DNA from: Streptomyces sp. NA02950
GTDB taxonomy: Bacteria > Actinomycetota > Actinomycetes > Streptomycetales > Streptomycetaceae
Assembly: GCF_013364155.1 (NCBI RefSeq)
Contig: NZ_CP054916.1
Coordinates: 4,647,001-4,711,000, forward strand
Direction of reading: 5' to 3'
Length of the DNA stretch: 64,000 nucleotides
The translations under genes and the position numbers were made by a program. A model generated the notes under the pieces. That model did no database searches, was not told the origin of the DNA, and worked only from the letters and a program-made list of their open reading frames with translations. The first letter of the stretch is position 1. Every line of letters begins with the position of its first letter. This document shows positions 62,617-64,000 of the stretch, one piece after another.

Positions 62617-62851
62617 GTGTCCCTCCCCTTCCGCGCATGAATCCGGCCCATTCCGGCCCGGAAACAGCGCCTTCCCCGCATGAACCCGGCGAACCGTGCC
62701 AGGACGACCATGCTGGGCGTTCGAAATTGCCGTCAAGGGGGCCTACCGCCCCTGTGGATACCCGGGGTAACCCCCCGGAGGGTGCCGGTCCCCTACGGGC
62801 GCGTCCGACCCGAGGACTACGGAAAACCAGCCATCAGGACTGACGTCGGGT

Positions 62852-63895
62852 GTGGCTCAGCCCACTACCGTCGAACACGTGACTGTGATCGCCACCGAAA
62901 GCCTGAGCAAGCGGTTCCCCAGGGTCACCGCTCTCGACCGGCTCTCCGTCGACATCACACCGGGCGTCACCGGCCTGGTGGGTGCCAACGGTGCCGGTAA
63001 GTCCACCCTGATCAAGATTCTGCTCGGTCTCTCCCCCGCCAGCGAGGGCCGCGCCACCGTCCTCGGCCTCGACGTGGCCATGGACGGCGGCGCCATCCGC
63101 GAGAGCGTCGGATACATGCCCGAGCACGACTGTCTGCCGCCCGATGTCTCGGCCACCGAGTTCATCGTCCATATGGCGCGCATGTCCGGGCTGCCACCGT
63201 CCGCCGCCCGGGAGCGCACGGCCGACACCCTGCGCCATGTGGGCCTGTACGAGGAGCGGTACCGCCCCATCGGCGGCTACTCGACCGGTATGAAGCAGCG
63301 GGTCAAGCTGGCCCAGGCGCTGGTGCACGATCCGCGGCTGGTGCTGCTGGACGAGCCGACCAACGGTCTCGACCCGGTCGGCCGGGACGAGATGCTCGCC
63401 CTCATCCGCCGTGTCCACACCGACTTCGGCATTTCGGTCCTGGTCACCTCGCATCTGCTCGGTGAGCTGGAGCGCACCAGCGACCATGTGGTGGTCATCG
63501 ACGGCGGCAAACTGCTCCGCTCCAGCTCCACCAGCGACTTCACCCAGGCCACGGCCTCCCTCGCGGTCGAGGTCACCGACACCGCCGAGCACCCGGACGG
63601 CACCGGTGTGCTGCGCGCCGCGCTGGACCGGGCCGGACTCACCGTCCAGACCGCCGGACGCGGCGCCGACGGGGCGCCCGCCTCCGACCATGTGCTGCTG
63701 GTCGACGTGGCCGGGGACGAGACCTACGACACGGTCCGGGACGCCATCGCCGAACTCGGTCTCGGCCTGGTCCGCATGGAACAGCGCCGCCACCGCATCG
63801 CGGAGATCTTCCGCTCCGACGACGACTTTGCCGACAGCCCCGCGGACGGCGCCCAGGGGACCCACGGGAAGGGAGGTGCCGTCGATGCCGCCTGA
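62852..63895 (+). CDS. ABC-2 transporter ATP-binding protein
   Basis: 347 aa. VTGLVGANGAGKSTLIKILLGL (Walker A), YSTGMKQRVKLAQALVHDPRLVLLDEPTNGLDP (signature and Walker B) and VLVTSHLLGELE (switch His). The C-terminal ~100 residues are the accessory domain of ABC-2 exporters. I use the GTG at 62852; another GTG at 62879 is possible and neither has a strong SD. Overlaps the permease gene by 11 bp. The 235-bp gap upstream shows nothing I can support. Confidence 0.9.
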   Translation: MAQPTTVEHVTVIATESLSKRFPRVTALDRLSVDITPGVTGLVGANGAGKSTLIKILLGLSPASEGRATVLGLDVAMDGGAIRESVGYMPEHDCLPPDVSATEFIVHMARMSGLPPSAARERTADTLRHVGLYEERYRPIGGYSTGMKQRVKLAQALVHDPRLVLLDEPTNGLDPVGRDEMLALIRRVHTDFGISVLVTSHLLGELERTSDHVVVIDGGKLLRSSSTSDFTQATASLAVEVTDTAEHPDGTGVLRAALDRAGLTVQTAGRGADGAPASDHVLLVDVAGDETYDTVRDAIAELGLGLVRMEQRRHRIAEIFRSDDDFADSPADGAQGTHGKGGAVDAA

Positions 63896-64000
63896 GACCG
63901 TGCCCCAGCAGCGCGCCGACGTCATCCACAACATCGGCTACCGGCACTACGAGGGCGCCCGTCTGGGCCGCGCCTACGCCCGCCGCTCGCTCTTCTCGCA
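63885..64000 (+). CDS. ABC-2 permease, N-terminal fragment
   Basis: The gene runs off the right edge; only 38 codons are present (MPPETVPQQRADVIHNIGYRHYEGARLGR...). IGYRHYEGARLGR is typical of the cytoplasmic start of ABC-2 permeases partnered with such ATPases. ATG 63885 has GGGAGG about 9 nt upstream, inside the ATPase gene. Confidence 0.8.
   Translation, partial: MPPETVPQQRADVIHNIGYRHYEGARLGRAYARRSLFS

Noticed and set aside
62750..62760. Single DnaA-box-like CTGTGGATA before the ABC transporter gene
   Set aside because: One isolated box with a mismatch and no partners within 200 bp is expected by chance.

Overview
The window is high-GC DNA (about 70% G+C by eye, strong G/C third-position bias, frequent GTG starts, purine-rich Shine-Dalgarno sites) and reads as a Streptomyces chromosome close to the replication origin. 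From memory, the gene order follows the S. coelicolor segment running from a DUF6049 protein and CCA tRNA nucleotidyltransferase, through rpsF-ssb-rpsR-rplI-dnaB, ptpA, ssgA and thiC, to hisC, cydAB and cydCD. Four perfect 14-bp Streptomyces parS sites (GTTTCACGTGAAAC) and a cluster of DnaA boxes in front of dnaB fit an oriC-proximal location. No tRNA, rRNA or CRISPR array was seen.

Layout. 0-5.6 kb: DUF6049 protein (partial), cca, an MFS exporter whose 3' end carries two parS sites, and a padR-ino1 unit behind a 21-bp palindrome. 5.9-13 kb: a bifunctional penicillin-binding protein with a candidate ECF promoter, a GT87-like mannosyltransferase, and a femX/alanine-racemase-like pair, i.e. envelope genes. 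13.2-18.5 kb: rpsF-ssb-rpsR-rplI (with parS), a convergent MATE exporter, and dnaB behind the DnaA-box cluster. 18.5-23.2 kb: accessory patch with a decayed HTH fragment, a TetR/SDR pair with related operators, a second SDR, an intact IS110-family element with a possible bridge-RNA locus, and a MarR regulator.

23.2-37.9 kb: MerR-thioredoxin operon, serine hydrolase, SGNH hydrolase, GNAT, MarR, HAD, a flavohaemoglobin-like protein with a PNPOx-like neighbour, Nudix, LysR, a ptpA/cystathionine-lyase overlap, small membrane and cupin genes, and the sporulation gene ssgA. The space upstream of ssgA, where S. coelicolor has ssgR, is too short for that gene and holds only a possible C-terminal remnant. 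37.9-47 kb: YibE/F protein with a His-rich tail, TPP riboswitch-thiC, a SnoaL/HxlR/DJ-1 cluster, a metallophosphoesterase and a LacI regulator.

47-64 kb: hisC; cydA-cydB-cydDC behind a Rex-type operator, with parS on the cydDC start codon; a GAF histidine kinase; a HAD phosphatase coupled to a small membrane gene; an LLM oxidoreductase; an htpX-pspAB pair; an EphD-like hydrolase/SDR fusion whose SDR half lacks the catalytic lysine; and the start of an ABC-2 transporter. Most of the window is ordinary core chromosome. The least explained parts are the IS110 noncoding region, the DnaA-box cluster, the missing ssgR and the degenerate SDR domain.
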